Source of the DNA: Accumulibacter sp036625275
Lineage (GTDB): Bacteria > Pseudomonadota > Gammaproteobacteria > Burkholderiales > Rhodocyclaceae
Direction of reading: 5' to 3'
Assembly (NCBI RefSeq): GCF_036625275.1
Contig: NZ_JAZKUD010000007.1
Coordinates: 35,696 to 99,695 of the forward strand
DNA: 64,000 nucleotides
In this document: positions 1 to 7,950 of the stretch, piece by piece
Layout of the letters: each line of letters begins with the position of its first letter
How positions within the stretch are numbered: the first letter of the stretch is position 1
Program-made: the position numbers and the translations under genes
The notes under the pieces: model-generated
Told to the model about the DNA's origin: nothing
What the model saw: only the letters and a program-made list of their open reading frames with translations
Database searches by the model: none

Positions 1-65
1 GACAATGTTCTGATTCCCTGAGATCCATGTCATAGCCTGTCCTGAACAAGGCTGGAGCAGCCTGA

Positions 66-317
66 TTGACCGATATTGCGTACCGCAGACTGGGAGACGG
101 TGGCGTCGTCTTTGATTCGAAAAGTTGGCAGACCCATATTCTGACCCCTGCGGCAGCGATCATTTTCGAAGCCCTCGCTGAAATCAACGAGGGCGAGCCG
201 GTACCGCAGGCTCAAGCCCTCGATTTTCTGCGCGATGAGCTGGATGTGGATATCGACACACCCGAAATGAAAGAAGTGTTGCGTTCTCTTGAGGAGATGG
301 GCATCCTTGGCGGATGA
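66..317 (+). CDS. PqqD-family small protein of the HPr-rel-A cassette
   Basis: An 83-residue PqqD-like protein. PqqD-fold proteins usually act as peptide chaperones or recognition modules for modifying enzymes. The N-terminal half has the PqqD pattern (a YRRLGDGGVVFD strand region, then HILTPAAAIIFEAL) and the C-terminal half is acidic and helical. The start is TTG, directly after an in-frame TGA, so no upstream start is possible; a GGAG lies at 54-57. The stop overlaps the next start as ATGA, so it is translationally coupled to the HprK-like kinase. PqqD-like plus HprK-related kinase A is a known cassette. Its substrate is unknown to me. Confidence 0.8.
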   Translation: MTDIAYRRLGDGGVVFDSKSWQTHILTPAAAIIFEALAEINEGEPVPQAQALDFLRDELDVDIDTPEMKEVLRSLEEMGILGG

Positions 318-1261
318 TTGCCGCCAACCCGAGAATTCGAGACCTGCCACCAGGCCTGCTGGCACAGCGTTTTTCAGAGGCATCGGTGACGCTCGATTAT
401 GGCGCTGCGTTGGTCCGTGTCCGAACCCTCCTCAAGCCCTTCGTGCGAGATTTTCAGCGAGTCTACGGGGCGTTCTTCCTGGCTGAAGAAGCCAGTTTTG
501 CGGATTTTCACACCGAAGTGTGTTCCGGAAAGGGTTTGCGGGCAATCTTTGGGCCACAATCCCGCTTCCTGATCGACGGTATTCAGCCCTTTGATCCCTT
601 TCCCAGGGAGCAGGCGCTTCCCCACTTCGAATGGGGCGTCAACTGGTGTTTCGGAAAGCGCTTCAACCAGCATGTCCTGTTACACTCCGGTGTCCTGGCT
701 CTTGGTGATCGGGGCGTGATCATGGCTGCACCGCCTGGCTCCGGCAAGAGTACGCTGACGGCGGCGATGATGCTGCGTGGGTTTCGCTTGCTGTCCGACG
801 AGTTTGGCGTACTCTGTCCACATACCGGTCAGTTGTGGCCAATGCTCAAACCGGTGGCGCTCAAAAATCGCTCGATCGACGTCATCCGTGCCTACACTGA
901 CCAAGCGATCCTTGGCCCCGTCTACGGAGGAACCCGCAAGGGAGACGTGGTCCACCTGGCTCCCGATGAGGCCAGCGTCGATGCCAGGAAACTTCCTGCC
1001 CGCCCGCACTTGGTACTCTTTCCCCGTTTCCGGGAAGGCGCCGCACTGACGACCCGTCGACTGCCCAGCGAGGAAGCTTTTGCCCGTCTGGCTTTCAACA
1101 GCTTCAACTACGGTCTGCTCGGGCAGATCTCGTTCAATGCCGTGGCCGATGTCATCGACGCGTGTTCGGCCTTCGAACTCGAATACAGTCGGCTGGATGA
1201 GGCGATCGAATACCTGCGTGCAATGCTTTCGGAATCGACCGTGGCAGCGGCAGCGGCATGA
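314..1261 (+). CDS. HprK-related kinase A
   Basis: A 315-residue P-loop kinase related to the C-terminal domain of HPr kinase/phosphorylase. A Walker A motif (APPGSGKSTL, around residues 140-148) follows a conserved tract VLLHSGVLAL, and a second conserved block reads LLSDEFGVL as in HprK. Upstream of the P-loop lie about 130 residues without the canonical HprK N-terminal domain. It overlaps its neighbours by four bases on both sides, so all three cassette genes are probably co-translated. The natural substrate is not established; an HPr-like domain protein is encoded far downstream at 56761-58344, and that link is inference. Confidence 0.85.
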   Translation: MIAANPRIRDLPPGLLAQRFSEASVTLDYGAALVRVRTLLKPFVRDFQRVYGAFFLAEEASFADFHTEVCSGKGLRAIFGPQSRFLIDGIQPFDPFPREQALPHFEWGVNWCFGKRFNQHVLLHSGVLALGDRGVIMAAPPGSGKSTLTAAMMLRGFRLLSDEFGVLCPHTGQLWPMLKPVALKNRSIDVIRAYTDQAILGPVYGGTRKGDVVHLAPDEASVDARKLPARPHLVLFPRFREGAALTTRRLPSEEAFARLAFNSFNYGLLGQISFNAVADVIDACSAFELEYSRLDEAIEYLRAMLSESTVAAAAA

Positions 1262-2367
1262 GCAGCCTGGGAGGAGTCGATCCCTGCATGCATGGCCTGC
1301 TGGCCTTGCTGATCGACCCTCAGCAGGTGCGCAGTGTCTGTCTCGCCGATTGGGACAAGATCATTCGTCTCGCTCGGCAGTCCAGGCTGCTGGGGGTGCT
1401 CTCGTACCGGATTCAGTCGCATCCTGAACTATTGCCGCAGGTGCCGGGGTGCGTGCTGGGTCATCTGCGCTCGGCGGCAGCCTATTCGGCACATCGCACC
1501 CAGGTGCTGCGCGTCGAGCTGGCGGCTCTGGCCAAGGCGCTGCCGGCCGAGGTTCCGGTAGTCGTTCTCAAAGGCGCGGCCTACATCTTGCAGGACCTTG
1601 AAAGCGCGCGCGGCCGCCTGCCGGGTGATGTCGACCTGATGGTGGCCTACGACGATCTCAAGCGAGCCGAGGCTGCGCTGCTCGGTGCCGGCTGGGCAGC
1701 AGAAGAAATCAATGCCTACGACCAGCGCTACTACCGCGAATGGAGCCACGAACTGCCCCCGATGCGCCGTCCTGGAAGTTCGGTGGAACTCGACCTGCAC
1801 CACACGATCACGCCGGTGACAGCCCGTCTCAAGCCGGACACGGCACTGCTTTTCACCGACTTACAGGTGGTCGAGGGAAAACGATTCCTGGTCCTGCATC
1901 CGCAGGATCAGATCCTGCACGCGGCAGTCCATCTTTTCCAGGACTCCGAACTGTTTGCCAATCTGCGCGATCTGGTCGATATCGACAGCCTGATCCGCAC
2001 CCACCTGCACTCGGAAAGCGACTGGCAGGCGCTTGCCGTGCGCGCTGCCCACCACCATCTTGAGCGACCTTTATGGTATGCCCTGCGCTACTGTCGAGCA
2101 TGGCTTGCCACCACAGTGCCTGACGCTCTGCCGCTGGCCGCTCCACCAGCAATGGCCATCCGGTGGATGGACTGGGTGTTTCCCCGTTGCACACTGCCGA
2201 GAATTCCGGATCGACCGCCACCCTTCTCACGGCGGCTTGCTGCGCAACTTGGCTTGCTCCGCCACCAGTGGCTGCGCCTGCCGCCTGCCCTGTTGCTCCG
2301 CCACCTGGCCCACAAAGGCGTGCAGTCTCTGCGACCACGTCCTGCGGTACAGCACAAGGCCGAATAG
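1258..2367 (+). CDS. Nucleotidyltransferase-family protein of the HPr-rel-A cassette
   Basis: A 369-residue protein resembling the nucleotidyltransferase family (NTP_transf_5 type) that accompanies HprK-related kinases and PqqD-like proteins. The central region has VVVLKGAAYI followed by GRLPGDVDLMV, the typical 'LKG ... R...DvDllV' signature in which the Asp pair would bind metal. A further Asp-rich strand (VELDLHHTI) follows. It starts within the stop of the kinase gene (ATGA overlap). The C-terminus is Arg- and Leu-rich, and no signal peptide is visible. The target of nucleotidyl transfer is unknown. Confidence 0.75.
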   Translation: MSSLGGVDPCMHGLLALLIDPQQVRSVCLADWDKIIRLARQSRLLGVLSYRIQSHPELLPQVPGCVLGHLRSAAAYSAHRTQVLRVELAALAKALPAEVPVVVLKGAAYILQDLESARGRLPGDVDLMVAYDDLKRAEAALLGAGWAAEEINAYDQRYYREWSHELPPMRRPGSSVELDLHHTITPVTARLKPDTALLFTDLQVVEGKRFLVLHPQDQILHAAVHLFQDSELFANLRDLVDIDSLIRTHLHSESDWQALAVRAAHHHLERPLWYALRYCRAWLATTVPDALPLAAPPAMAIRWMDWVFPRCTLPRIPDRPPPFSRRLAAQLGLLRHQWLRLPPALLLRHLAHKGVQSLRPRPAVQHKAE

Positions 2368-2381
2368 GCTAGACCGGCTGC

Positions 2382-3707
2382 TCAGGCAGGCCCGGCAGCG
2401 AGTTCGGCATAAAGATCGTGCTCGTCGGCATCGACCACCCGCACCCGCAGAAAATCACCCGGTTCGGCGTCGAAATGATCATTGACGAACACCAGGCCAT
2501 CGATTTCCGGCGCATCGGCGGTCGAACGGGCGATCGTTCCCTCCTCGTCCACCTCATCGACCAGGACGTCAATTTCACGCCCGATCTTCGCCGCCAGCAA
2601 CTCTGCAGAAATATCTTCCTGCAACTCCATCAGACGACGCCGGCGTTCCTCGCGAAGCTCCTCTGGCAGCGCGCCCGGCAAGGCATTGGCTGCCGCGCCG
2701 GCAACCGGCGAATAGGCGAAACAGCCGACGCGATCGAGCCGCGCTGCCGAGATGAAGGCCAGCAATTCCTCGAATTCGGCTTCACTCTCCCCCGGAAAGC
2801 CAGTGATGAAGGTGCTGCGCACTGTGATTTCGGGGCAGACGGCCCGCCACGCCTGGATTCGTTCGAGATTGTTCTCGGCACTCGCTGGACGCTTCATGGC
2901 CTTCAGAATGCGCGGGCTGGCGTGCTGGAAAGGCACATCGAGATACGGCAGCAGCTTGCCCGCGGCCATCAGCGGCAGCAGCGCGTCGACGCTCGGATAC
3001 GGATAGACGTAGTGCAGGCGCACCCAGATGCCCAGATCTGCCAGGGCTTCGCAGAGTTCCTGCAGCCGGGTCCGCAGCGGACGACCACCGACAAAGCCGG
3101 TTCGGTACTTCACATCGACACCGTAGGCGCTGGTATCCTGCGAGATGATGAGCAGTTCGCGCACGCCGGCGTCAGCCAGCGTTCTGGCCTCCTGCAGCAC
3201 CTCACCAATGGGTCTGCTGACCAGGGGGCCGCGCATCGAGGGAATGATGCAGAAAGTGCAACTGTGATTACAGCCCTCGGAAATCTTCAGGTAGGCAAAA
3301 TGCGGGGGGGTCAGCTTGATGCCCTGTGGCGGGACCAGACTGGTGAACGGGTCGTGTGGTTGCGGCAAGTGGGTGTGCACCTGCTGCAGCACCTCATCGG
3401 ATGTGTGCGGACCAGTCACCGCCAGCACCTTCGGGTGCGCCTGGCGGATCATTTCTTCTCTGCTCCCCAGGCAGCCGGTGACGATCACCTTGCCGTTCGC
3501 GGTCAACGCCTCGCCGATCGCATCGAGCGACTCCTCGACCGCGGCATCGATGAAACCGCAGGTATTGACGATGACCAGATCGGCGCCTTCATAGGAAGGC
3601 GAAATCAGATAACCCTCTGCGCGCAACCGGGTGAGAATCTGTTCCGAGTCGACGAGCGCCTTCGGGCACCCGAGGGAGACCACACCTATACTTTTCGGTT
3701 TGGACAT
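2382..3707 (-). CDS. rimO: Ribosomal protein uS12 methylthiotransferase RimO
   Basis: A 441-residue radical-SAM methylthiotransferase that modifies the conserved aspartate of ribosomal protein S12. The N-terminal MTTase domain has GVVSLGCPKALVDSE and NTCGFID cysteines, the radical SAM cluster is CNHSCTFC, and a TRAM-like domain is at the C-terminus. I start it at the ATG at 3707 (MSKPKS), which matches the usual family length of about 440. An open frame continues upstream into insertion-sequence debris, so a longer start would add about 110 foreign residues. It converges on the nucleotidyltransferase gene with a 14-bp gap. Confidence 0.95.
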   Translation of the reverse strand: MSKPKSIGVVSLGCPKALVDSEQILTRLRAEGYLISPSYEGADLVIVNTCGFIDAAVEESLDAIGEALTANGKVIVTGCLGSREEMIRQAHPKVLAVTGPHTSDEVLQQVHTHLPQPHDPFTSLVPPQGIKLTPPHFAYLKISEGCNHSCTFCIIPSMRGPLVSRPIGEVLQEARTLADAGVRELLIISQDTSAYGVDVKYRTGFVGGRPLRTRLQELCEALADLGIWVRLHYVYPYPSVDALLPLMAAGKLLPYLDVPFQHASPRILKAMKRPASAENNLERIQAWRAVCPEITVRSTFITGFPGESEAEFEELLAFISAARLDRVGCFAYSPVAGAAANALPGALPEELREERRRRLMELQEDISAELLAAKIGREIDVLVDEVDEEGTIARSTADAPEIDGLVFVNDHFDAEPGDFLRVRVVDADEHDLYAELAAGPA

Positions 3708-3759
3708 GAAGCGCTGCCCGAATGAGAAGGTTGCGAGTATACAGCCAACCCCGTTTTCA

Positions 3760-3958
3760 TGATGAAAGACAGCCGCCAGCGGGTGTGATTCAAAGTGATG
3801 CGTCGTTGAGATGACCCCTTTATGCGGCTTTTTTTCGACACCTCGCCAATAGGCATCCCATTCCCGGTTGGCTCGGTTAAGTCGTAGGGCCAACATGGTC
3901 TCGATATGATTGGGGGACCACCAAGCACCGGGAAGCTTGATCCGTTCCTGGATCACGT
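3760..3958 (-). pseudogene. C-terminal transposase remnant upstream of rimO
   Basis: Reading leftward from the IS3 left end, an open frame encodes a tract containing GAWWSPNHIETMLALRLNRA and then REWDAYW. This 'WW.P.n...ML.LR..RANg.WD.YW' pattern looks like the C-terminus of a DDE transposase, perhaps ISKra4-like; the family is a guess. It has no start of its own, is cut off at 3958 by the IS3-family element, and runs in frame into rimO without a stop. It is a leftover of an older element, and its lower boundary is approximate. Confidence 0.45.
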
Positions 3959-3997
3959 TGAGGTTCCCTCGGTTTTTCGTCTGCCAAAGGGTAGGTT

Positions 3998-4888
3998 TCA
4001 TGCGACCAGTTTTCCTTCCTGTTGCCCGCTGAGCCAAGCCGCCAGGAACTGCGTTGGCGACTTGTAGCCGAGGGTCGAATGCTGCCGTTTTCTGTTGTAA
4101 AAGACCTCGATGTATTCAAAGGCCGCAGCTTTGATCCCGGCGTGTGTGGCGTAGCGAACGCCATGGACCCGCTCGTTTTTGAAGCGGTTGAACCCGCTCT
4201 CCGTCGGTGCGTTATCCCAGCGGTTCCCTTTTCGGCTCATCGAGCAAATCATGCCGTATTCCTTGAGCTTGTCCTGAAACGCGTGACTGGCGTACTGGCT
4301 TCCCCGGTCGGAGTGGTGCAGCAGCCCCGGCGCTGGTTTCTTGCGGAACCAGGCCAGGGTCAGCGCATCGGTCACGATGTCCGCGGTCATGCGGGGCTTG
4401 AGCGACCAGCCGACGACTTCGCGGTTGAACAGGTCGAGCACGATGGCCAGGTAGAGCCAGCCTTCATCTGTCCACCGATACGTGATGTCCGACGTCCAGA
4501 CCTGATTCGGCGCCGCCGGTGTGAAGTTTCTGGAGAGAAGGTTCTCCGCTACTGGCAGACCATGCCTGGAGTCCGTCGTGACCTGGTAGCGCCGCTTGTG
4601 GCGGGCGCGGATGCTGTTGTCGCGCATCAGTCGTTCGACCCGTTCCTTACTGGCCGAGAAGCCTCGGGTGCGCAGTTCGCGCGTCATGCGCGGACTGCCG
4701 TAGGCTCCTTTGAGTTCGGCATGAATCGAGCGGATCAGCGCCAGCATCTGGCTATCGGTCAGTCGCTGACGATCCGACCTGCCGCCACGCTTCCAGGCAC
4801 GATAGCCGCTGATGCTGACATCGAGCACGTCACACCTTTCGGTCAGTGCAAACGCATTTCCCTGCTCGGCAATCCAGGCGTCCTTCAC
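3998..4888 (-). CDS. IS3-family transposase OrfB (DDE catalytic subunit)
   Basis: A 296-residue rve-type integrase core with a HTH_21 region (LIRSIHAELKGAYGSPRM) and the catalytic core with VWTSDITYRW (first Asp), LLHHSDRGSQYAS (second Asp) and DNAPTESGFNRFKNE (Glu). A terminal YNRKRQHSTLGYKSP block is typical of the family. I place the start at GTG 4888, overlapping the orfA stop; in vivo most product may instead come from -1 frameshifting at the A6G site. All catalytic residues are present, so this copy could be active. Confidence 0.88.
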   Translation of the reverse strand: MKDAWIAEQGNAFALTERCDVLDVSISGYRAWKRGGRSDRQRLTDSQMLALIRSIHAELKGAYGSPRMTRELRTRGFSASKERVERLMRDNSIRARHKRRYQVTTDSRHGLPVAENLLSRNFTPAAPNQVWTSDITYRWTDEGWLYLAIVLDLFNREVVGWSLKPRMTADIVTDALTLAWFRKKPAPGLLHHSDRGSQYASHAFQDKLKEYGMICSMSRKGNRWDNAPTESGFNRFKNERVHGVRYATHAGIKAAAFEYIEVFYNRKRQHSTLGYKSPTQFLAAWLSGQQEGKLVA

Positions 4889-5175
4889 AGCACATCCCTG
4901 GCGAAGGACGCCGTCGCTTTTTTGAGGATTTCGTTCTCCCGCTTGAGACGGCCATTTTCGGCTCGCAGCCTGGAGAGCTCCCTCTCTTCGGGTGTGACCA
5001 CTCTGCTCCCCGCTCCATTGAGCTGGCCTTCTGCTGACGCTGTTATCCCGTGACGCAAGGTCTGGTCGCCCAGCCCAAGTTCCTTGACCACGGCACGGAT
5101 GCTCTGACCATCCTTGACCCGTTTGACCGCCAGTTCCTTGAATTCGGTCGTATAGGCTTGCTTCGGTATCTTCAT
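4885..5175 (-). CDS. IS3-family transposase OrfA
   Basis: A 96-residue OrfA with an N-terminal helix-turn-helix of the transposase_8 type (YTTEFKELAVKRV ... IRAVVKELGL) and a C-terminal leucine-zipper-like helix (LSRLRAENGRLKRENEILKKA). A canonical AAAAAAG slippery heptamer lies at 4917-4923 (CTC AAA AAA GCG in the orfA frame). orfB is in the -1 frame, so programmed frameshifting to an OrfAB fusion is expected. The stop at 4885 overlaps the GTG start of orfB. Confidence 0.85.
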   Translation of the reverse strand: MKIPKQAYTTEFKELAVKRVKDGQSIRAVVKELGLGDQTLRHGITASAEGQLNGAGSRVVTPEERELSRLRAENGRLKRENEILKKATASFARDVL

Positions 5176-5242
5176 GTCTTGCCTTCCAAAAGTGACTCAA
5201 TTTTAGGTCACCCTGGGCAGACGAAATTTCGGGGGAAGCTCA

Positions 5243-5640
5243 GCCGCGCATGACGGCGGACATCGCCACGGATGCGCTGACCCTGGCCTGGTTCAGGAAG
5301 CGACCGGCACCGGGGCTGCTGCATCATTCCGACCGGGGCTGCCAGTATGCCAGCCACGCCTTCCAGGACAAGCTCCAGGAATACGGCATGACCTGCTCGA
5401 TGAGCCGGAAGGGCAACTGCTGGGACAACGCCCCGACGGAAAGCGGGTTCAACCGCTTCAAGAACGAGCGGGTGCAGGGTGTTCAGTACGCCACCCAGCC
5501 GACATGAAGGCCGCCAGTTTCGAGTACATCGAGGGGTTCTACAACCGGAAGCGGCAGCATTCGACCCTCGGTTACCTGTCGCCGATCCAGTTCCTCGAAC
5601 ACTGGGTCAGACACCAGCATCAGGAAAAACTGCTCGCATG
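5243..5640 (+). pseudogene. orfB fragment with frameshift (IS3 copy 2)
   Basis: This encodes the second half of the DDE core (LLHHSDRGCQYAS, DNAPTESGFNRFKNE). A single-base deletion near 5500 then shifts the frame: the expected YATHADMKAASFEYIE block becomes QYATQPT followed by a stop. The original frame is recovered downstream up to HQHQEKLLA and the TGA at 5640. With the 5' end missing and the frame broken, it is inactive. Confidence 0.85.
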
Positions 5641-5680
5641 AAACCCACTCTTTGGAAGACGAAAAACCGAGGGAACCTCA
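5243..5680 (+). mobile_element. Truncated, inverted IS3-family copy (copy 2)
   Basis: The 3' part of a close relative of the neighbouring IS3 element, in the opposite orientation. It begins inside orfB at the KPRMTAD block, exactly where copy 1 ends, and runs to its own terminus at 5680 (reverse complement TGAGGTTCCCTCGG). Its orfA and 5' half of orfB are missing. It is a fragment without two ends and cannot move alone. Confidence 0.85.
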
Positions 5681-5745
5681 GAACTTTGAACCAGCGCATG
5701 GCCAAGTTGCGCCCACAGTAGGGAAAAACGAGGGGAAAGCCGTCG

Positions 5746-5779
5746 AAAAGGCCGGAAAGTCGGCAAAATCCGGCCTTTT
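5746..5779. terminator. Perfect hairpin with U-rich arm between IS copies
   Basis: AAAAGGCCGGA at 5746-5756 is exactly repeated in inverse at 5769-5779, with a 12-base loop. The arms begin and end with A4/T4, so it could terminate transcription on either strand. It lies between the truncated IS3 copy and the IS110-family element and would insulate the latter. Confidence 0.65.
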
Positions 5780-5916
5780 CATTCCGCATTGTGAAATTTG
5801 GCAGTTTTCCAAACCTCAAGTCCGACTAATGGGATGGTCGCCCCTTCCCGAAACGGCATCTGCGTGCCAAAGTGGAGAGGCGATACTTCCACCACCAAAC
5901 AGGAGAGGCGACCGAG

Positions 5917-6948
5917 ATGAAGATTACGACAGTTGGTATTGATCTGGCAAAGAACGTGTTCCAGGTACATGGCGTGGATGAACGAGGAAAGGCCGTGCTC
6001 AAGAAGCCGCTGAAGCGCGAGCAGGTGGCGCCATTCTTCGCCAACCTGCCGCCCTGCCTGATCGGCATGGAAGCCTGCGGCAGCGCGCATCATTGGGCGA
6101 GGAAGCTGGAAGCGTTCGGGCATACGGTAAAGCGGATGGCCCCGCAGTTCGTGAAACCTTACGTCAAGACGAACAAGAACGACGCCGCAGATGCCGAAGC
6201 GATCTGCGAAGCGGTGGGCCGGCCCAATATGCGCTTCGTTCCCATCAAGAACGGCGAGCAACAGGCGGTCTTGGCGATGCATCGTGCCCGCCAGGGTTTC
6301 GTCAAGGCACGCACGGCGCAGGCCAATCAGATCCGGGGGCTATTAGCCGAATACGGGATCATCATCCCGCAGGGAATTAGCCATATCGCCAAGCGCCTGC
6401 CGGATATCCTGGAGGACGGGGAGAACGGACTGCCGGGCGCCTTCCGCCAATTGCTGCATCGACTCGGGGACCACCTGAAGGAACTCGACCGCCAAGTGGG
6501 CGAACTGGAGGTGCAGATCTAAGTCTGGCACCGGGAAAACGCGGCGAGCAAGAAGCTCGCACAGATTCCCGGTATCGGTCCGATCACGGCAAGCGCGCTG
6601 GTGGCCTCGATCGGGGATGCGAAGAGTTTCGAGAATGGACGGCAGCTGGCGGCCTGGCTGGGATTGGTCCCCAAGCAGCACTCCAGTGGCGGCAAGCAGT
6701 GGCTGCTGGGCATCAGCAAGCACGGCGATACCTATTTGCGCACGCTGCTGATCCACGGCGCTCGGGCGGTGATCCGGGCAGCCGAGCGCAAAGCGGGGTA
6801 TGCGCAAAGCTGGCTGGCGCAGCTGATCGGCCGGCGCAACAAAAACGTCGCAGCCGTGGCCTTGGCGAACAAGAACGCCCGCATCGTCTGGGCGCTACTG
6901 GCCCACGAGCGGGACTATCAGCCCGGCTATGAACCGTCGGCGGCATGA
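5917..6948 (+). pseudogene. IS110-family transposase interrupted by an in-frame stop
   Basis: Without its stop this is a 343-codon IS110/IS1111-type transposase. The N-terminal DEDD domain is present (VGIDLAKNVFQVHGVD, LIGMEACGSAHHWARKL, KNDAADAEAICEAV) and the C-terminal transposase_20 domain contains LAQIPGIGPITASALVASIG, which includes the helix-hairpin-helix; the conserved Ser region and GRRNKNVAAVALANK follow. A TAA at 6520-6522 splits it, and both halves stay in the same frame, so one nonsense mutation is the whole defect. The upstream GGAGAGG is a good ribosome site for the ATG at 5917. Confidence 0.9.
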
Positions 6949-6952
6949 ACAC

Positions 6953-7017
6953 GGGTTGCCCACAGGCGCTCGCTCGCCAGCGTAGGGGGCGCGCTCGCGA
7001 GCGCCTATGGACAACCC
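6953..7017. other. Long hairpin in the 3' non-coding part of the IS110-family element
   Basis: Arms at 6953-6973 and 6997-7017 match in 19 of 21 positions as an inverted repeat, with a 23-base loop, five bases after the transposase stop. The two mismatches are C/T differences that would be G-U pairs in a minus-strand RNA and C-A mismatches in a plus-strand RNA. IS110-family elements encode bridge (seek) RNAs in their non-coding ends, on the right in IS1111-type members. This may be part of such an RNA or its relic; that is inference. Confidence 0.5.
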
Positions 7018-7052
7018 TGCGATATTGCAGCACCACCGCTTTTTGTCGTTGT

Positions 7053-7087
7053 AGAGGAGTAACCCCACCGATTGCTCAGGCGATCAT
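7053..7087 (+). repeat. Short repeat with GATTGC-TCAG-GCRATC hairpin (copy 1)
   Basis: AGAGGAGT, a CCCC tract, then GATTGCTCAGGCGATCAT. The same string, with a two-base insertion and two substitutions, recurs at 40174-40211. The 3' half is a hairpin (one mismatch here, perfect in the other copy). It adjoins the right end of the IS110-family element. REP-like sequences are known targets of some IS110-family elements, so this may be the insertion target. Confidence 0.5.
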
Positions 7088-7410
7088 GACGTGATGGCAA
7101 GACAGGTAAGACCGTGGTCGATTCAACCTGATAGCAGCCTCGCGCTTCAAGCGCGTCCGACTGATGAGGCATCGATCAGCGAATTCCATCAGGGACAGAG
7201 GCATCGCCTCGATCAAAGTCCGAATGTATGGCTGCAATCTTTACCCTTCGAACCGTCACCACTTGAATGCCTGGCAAACCCAGGGGCGACCATGTAAGGC
7301 TGCTAGGGCAAATTTGGAATGGCTGATTCGTACCCAGGTACCTTCGACTGTGGTTAAAATGCGGCATCCTGTATTCCGTATTCCCATATATTCTTCCCCC
7401 AGAAAACGCC
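7088..7410. other. Intergenic stretch with no recognised gene
   Basis: This lies between the IS110 remnant and the lipoprotein gene. It holds a small hairpin (CCTGG-CAAA-CCCAGG near 7269) and short open frames without ribosome sites. An AT-rich stretch around 7350-7400 probably contains the promoter of the lipoprotein gene, but no clear -35/-10 pair is evident. Confidence 0.5.
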
Positions 7411-7818
7411 GTGTCCGACCCAGCACCCTGCCCACTGCGTAGCCTCCTGATCACCGGCTCGCTGCTGCTCGCTCTGAGTGGCTGCGATGCCGTCCAGCAG
7501 AAGCTCGGCCTCGAAGCACCGGCAGCCAAGCTGGCCCGTGACGAGGCCGAAGGAAAAGCGGTCGGCGGTGCCTGCCGGCAATCGGGACGTGCCATCGAGG
7601 ATTGTTATTCGATCTATTCCTGGTTGCCAAAAGCCGCGGTCTATGAAGGCTGGCGTGACATGGATATCTACATGCGCGAGAACAAGCTGGAAACGGTCGA
7701 GCCTCAACTGCCGCCGCCACAGCCCCCCGGCACCAAAAAGAAGAAGCCGACGGCGCCGGTCGCCGCGGAGACGGCAGCAGAAACCAAGGGCGATCAGAAG
7801 GCAGACTCATCGCATTAA
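7411..7818 (+). CDS. Putative lipoprotein
   Basis: A 135-residue protein with a lipoprotein signal: LLITGSLLLALSGC, with the lipobox cysteine at about residue 25. The start is GTG. The mature part contains two further cysteines (GGACRQSGRAIEDCY) that could pair in the periplasm, a WRDMDIYMRENKLETVEP segment, and a Pro/Lys/Ala-rich disordered tail that may reach toward the cell wall. I do not recognise the family. It stands alone, followed at some distance by the convergent yicC. Confidence 0.7.
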   Translation: MSDPAPCPLRSLLITGSLLLALSGCDAVQQKLGLEAPAAKLARDEAEGKAVGGACRQSGRAIEDCYSIYSWLPKAAVYEGWRDMDIYMRENKLETVEPQLPPPQPPGTKKKKPTAPVAAETAAETKGDQKADSSH

Positions 7819-7889
7819 CCTCCAGACCCCCTTGCGCAAGAACATGGCGGACTCGCGCCCCCTATCCCTCGTGGCTTTTCATTGTAGTC

Positions 7890-7909
7890 ATTCCCGCGAA
7901 AGCGGGAAT
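7890..7909. repeat. ATTCCCGC-GAAA-GCGGGAAT palindrome
   Basis: A perfect 8-bp stem with a GAAA tetraloop in the convergent intergenic space between the lipoprotein gene and yicC. It resembles the dRS3-like ATTCCC...GGGAAT dispersed palindromes known from Neisseria and other proteobacteria. I see no second copy in this window. Confidence 0.55.
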
Positions 7910-7950
7910 CCATTATGGCTTCTTGGAGCGGTAATGCACCCCAAGAAACA

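Larger units (their letters stand above)
3959..5242 (-). mobile_element. IS3-family insertion sequence, apparently complete (copy 1)
   Basis: A 1284-bp element. The left terminus begins TGAGGTTCCCTCGG and the right terminus, read on the other strand, begins TGAGCTTCCCCCGA; both continue to GTCTGCC, giving imperfect inverted repeats of about 26 bp. It carries overlapping orfA and orfB in the -1 relationship typical of IS3 elements. No target duplication is recognisable, because the left flank is another transposase remnant and the right flank is an internal piece of a second copy of the same element. It therefore looks like the product of nested insertion or adjacent deletion. Confidence 0.9.
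5820..7050 (+). mobile_element. IS110-family (IS1111-like) element, broken transposase
   Basis: The element carries one DEDD-type transposase gene with a short left leader of about 100 bp and a longer right non-coding part. IS110 elements lack conventional terminal repeats, so the boundaries are approximate. A GTCCGACTRATG match occurs at about 5820 and again at about 7157, which may mark the element or its target. A repeat shared with another locus starts at 7053, so I stop before it. The right non-coding segment holds a long hairpin (listed separately). Confidence 0.6.

Noticed and set aside
2418..3725. 435-codon plus-strand frame opposite rimO
   Set aside because: Mirror frame of rimO, rich in His, Arg and Gln, with no motif.
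3708..4037. N-terminal extension of rimO to 551 residues
   Set aside because: The added residues translate IS ends and a transposase remnant; the ATG at 3707 matches the family start.
7255..7320. GEMM-like GGCAAACCC segment on the plus strand
   Set aside because: It lacks the GNRA hairpin and the GGACGCAAAGC block, so it is not a c-di-GMP-I aptamer.
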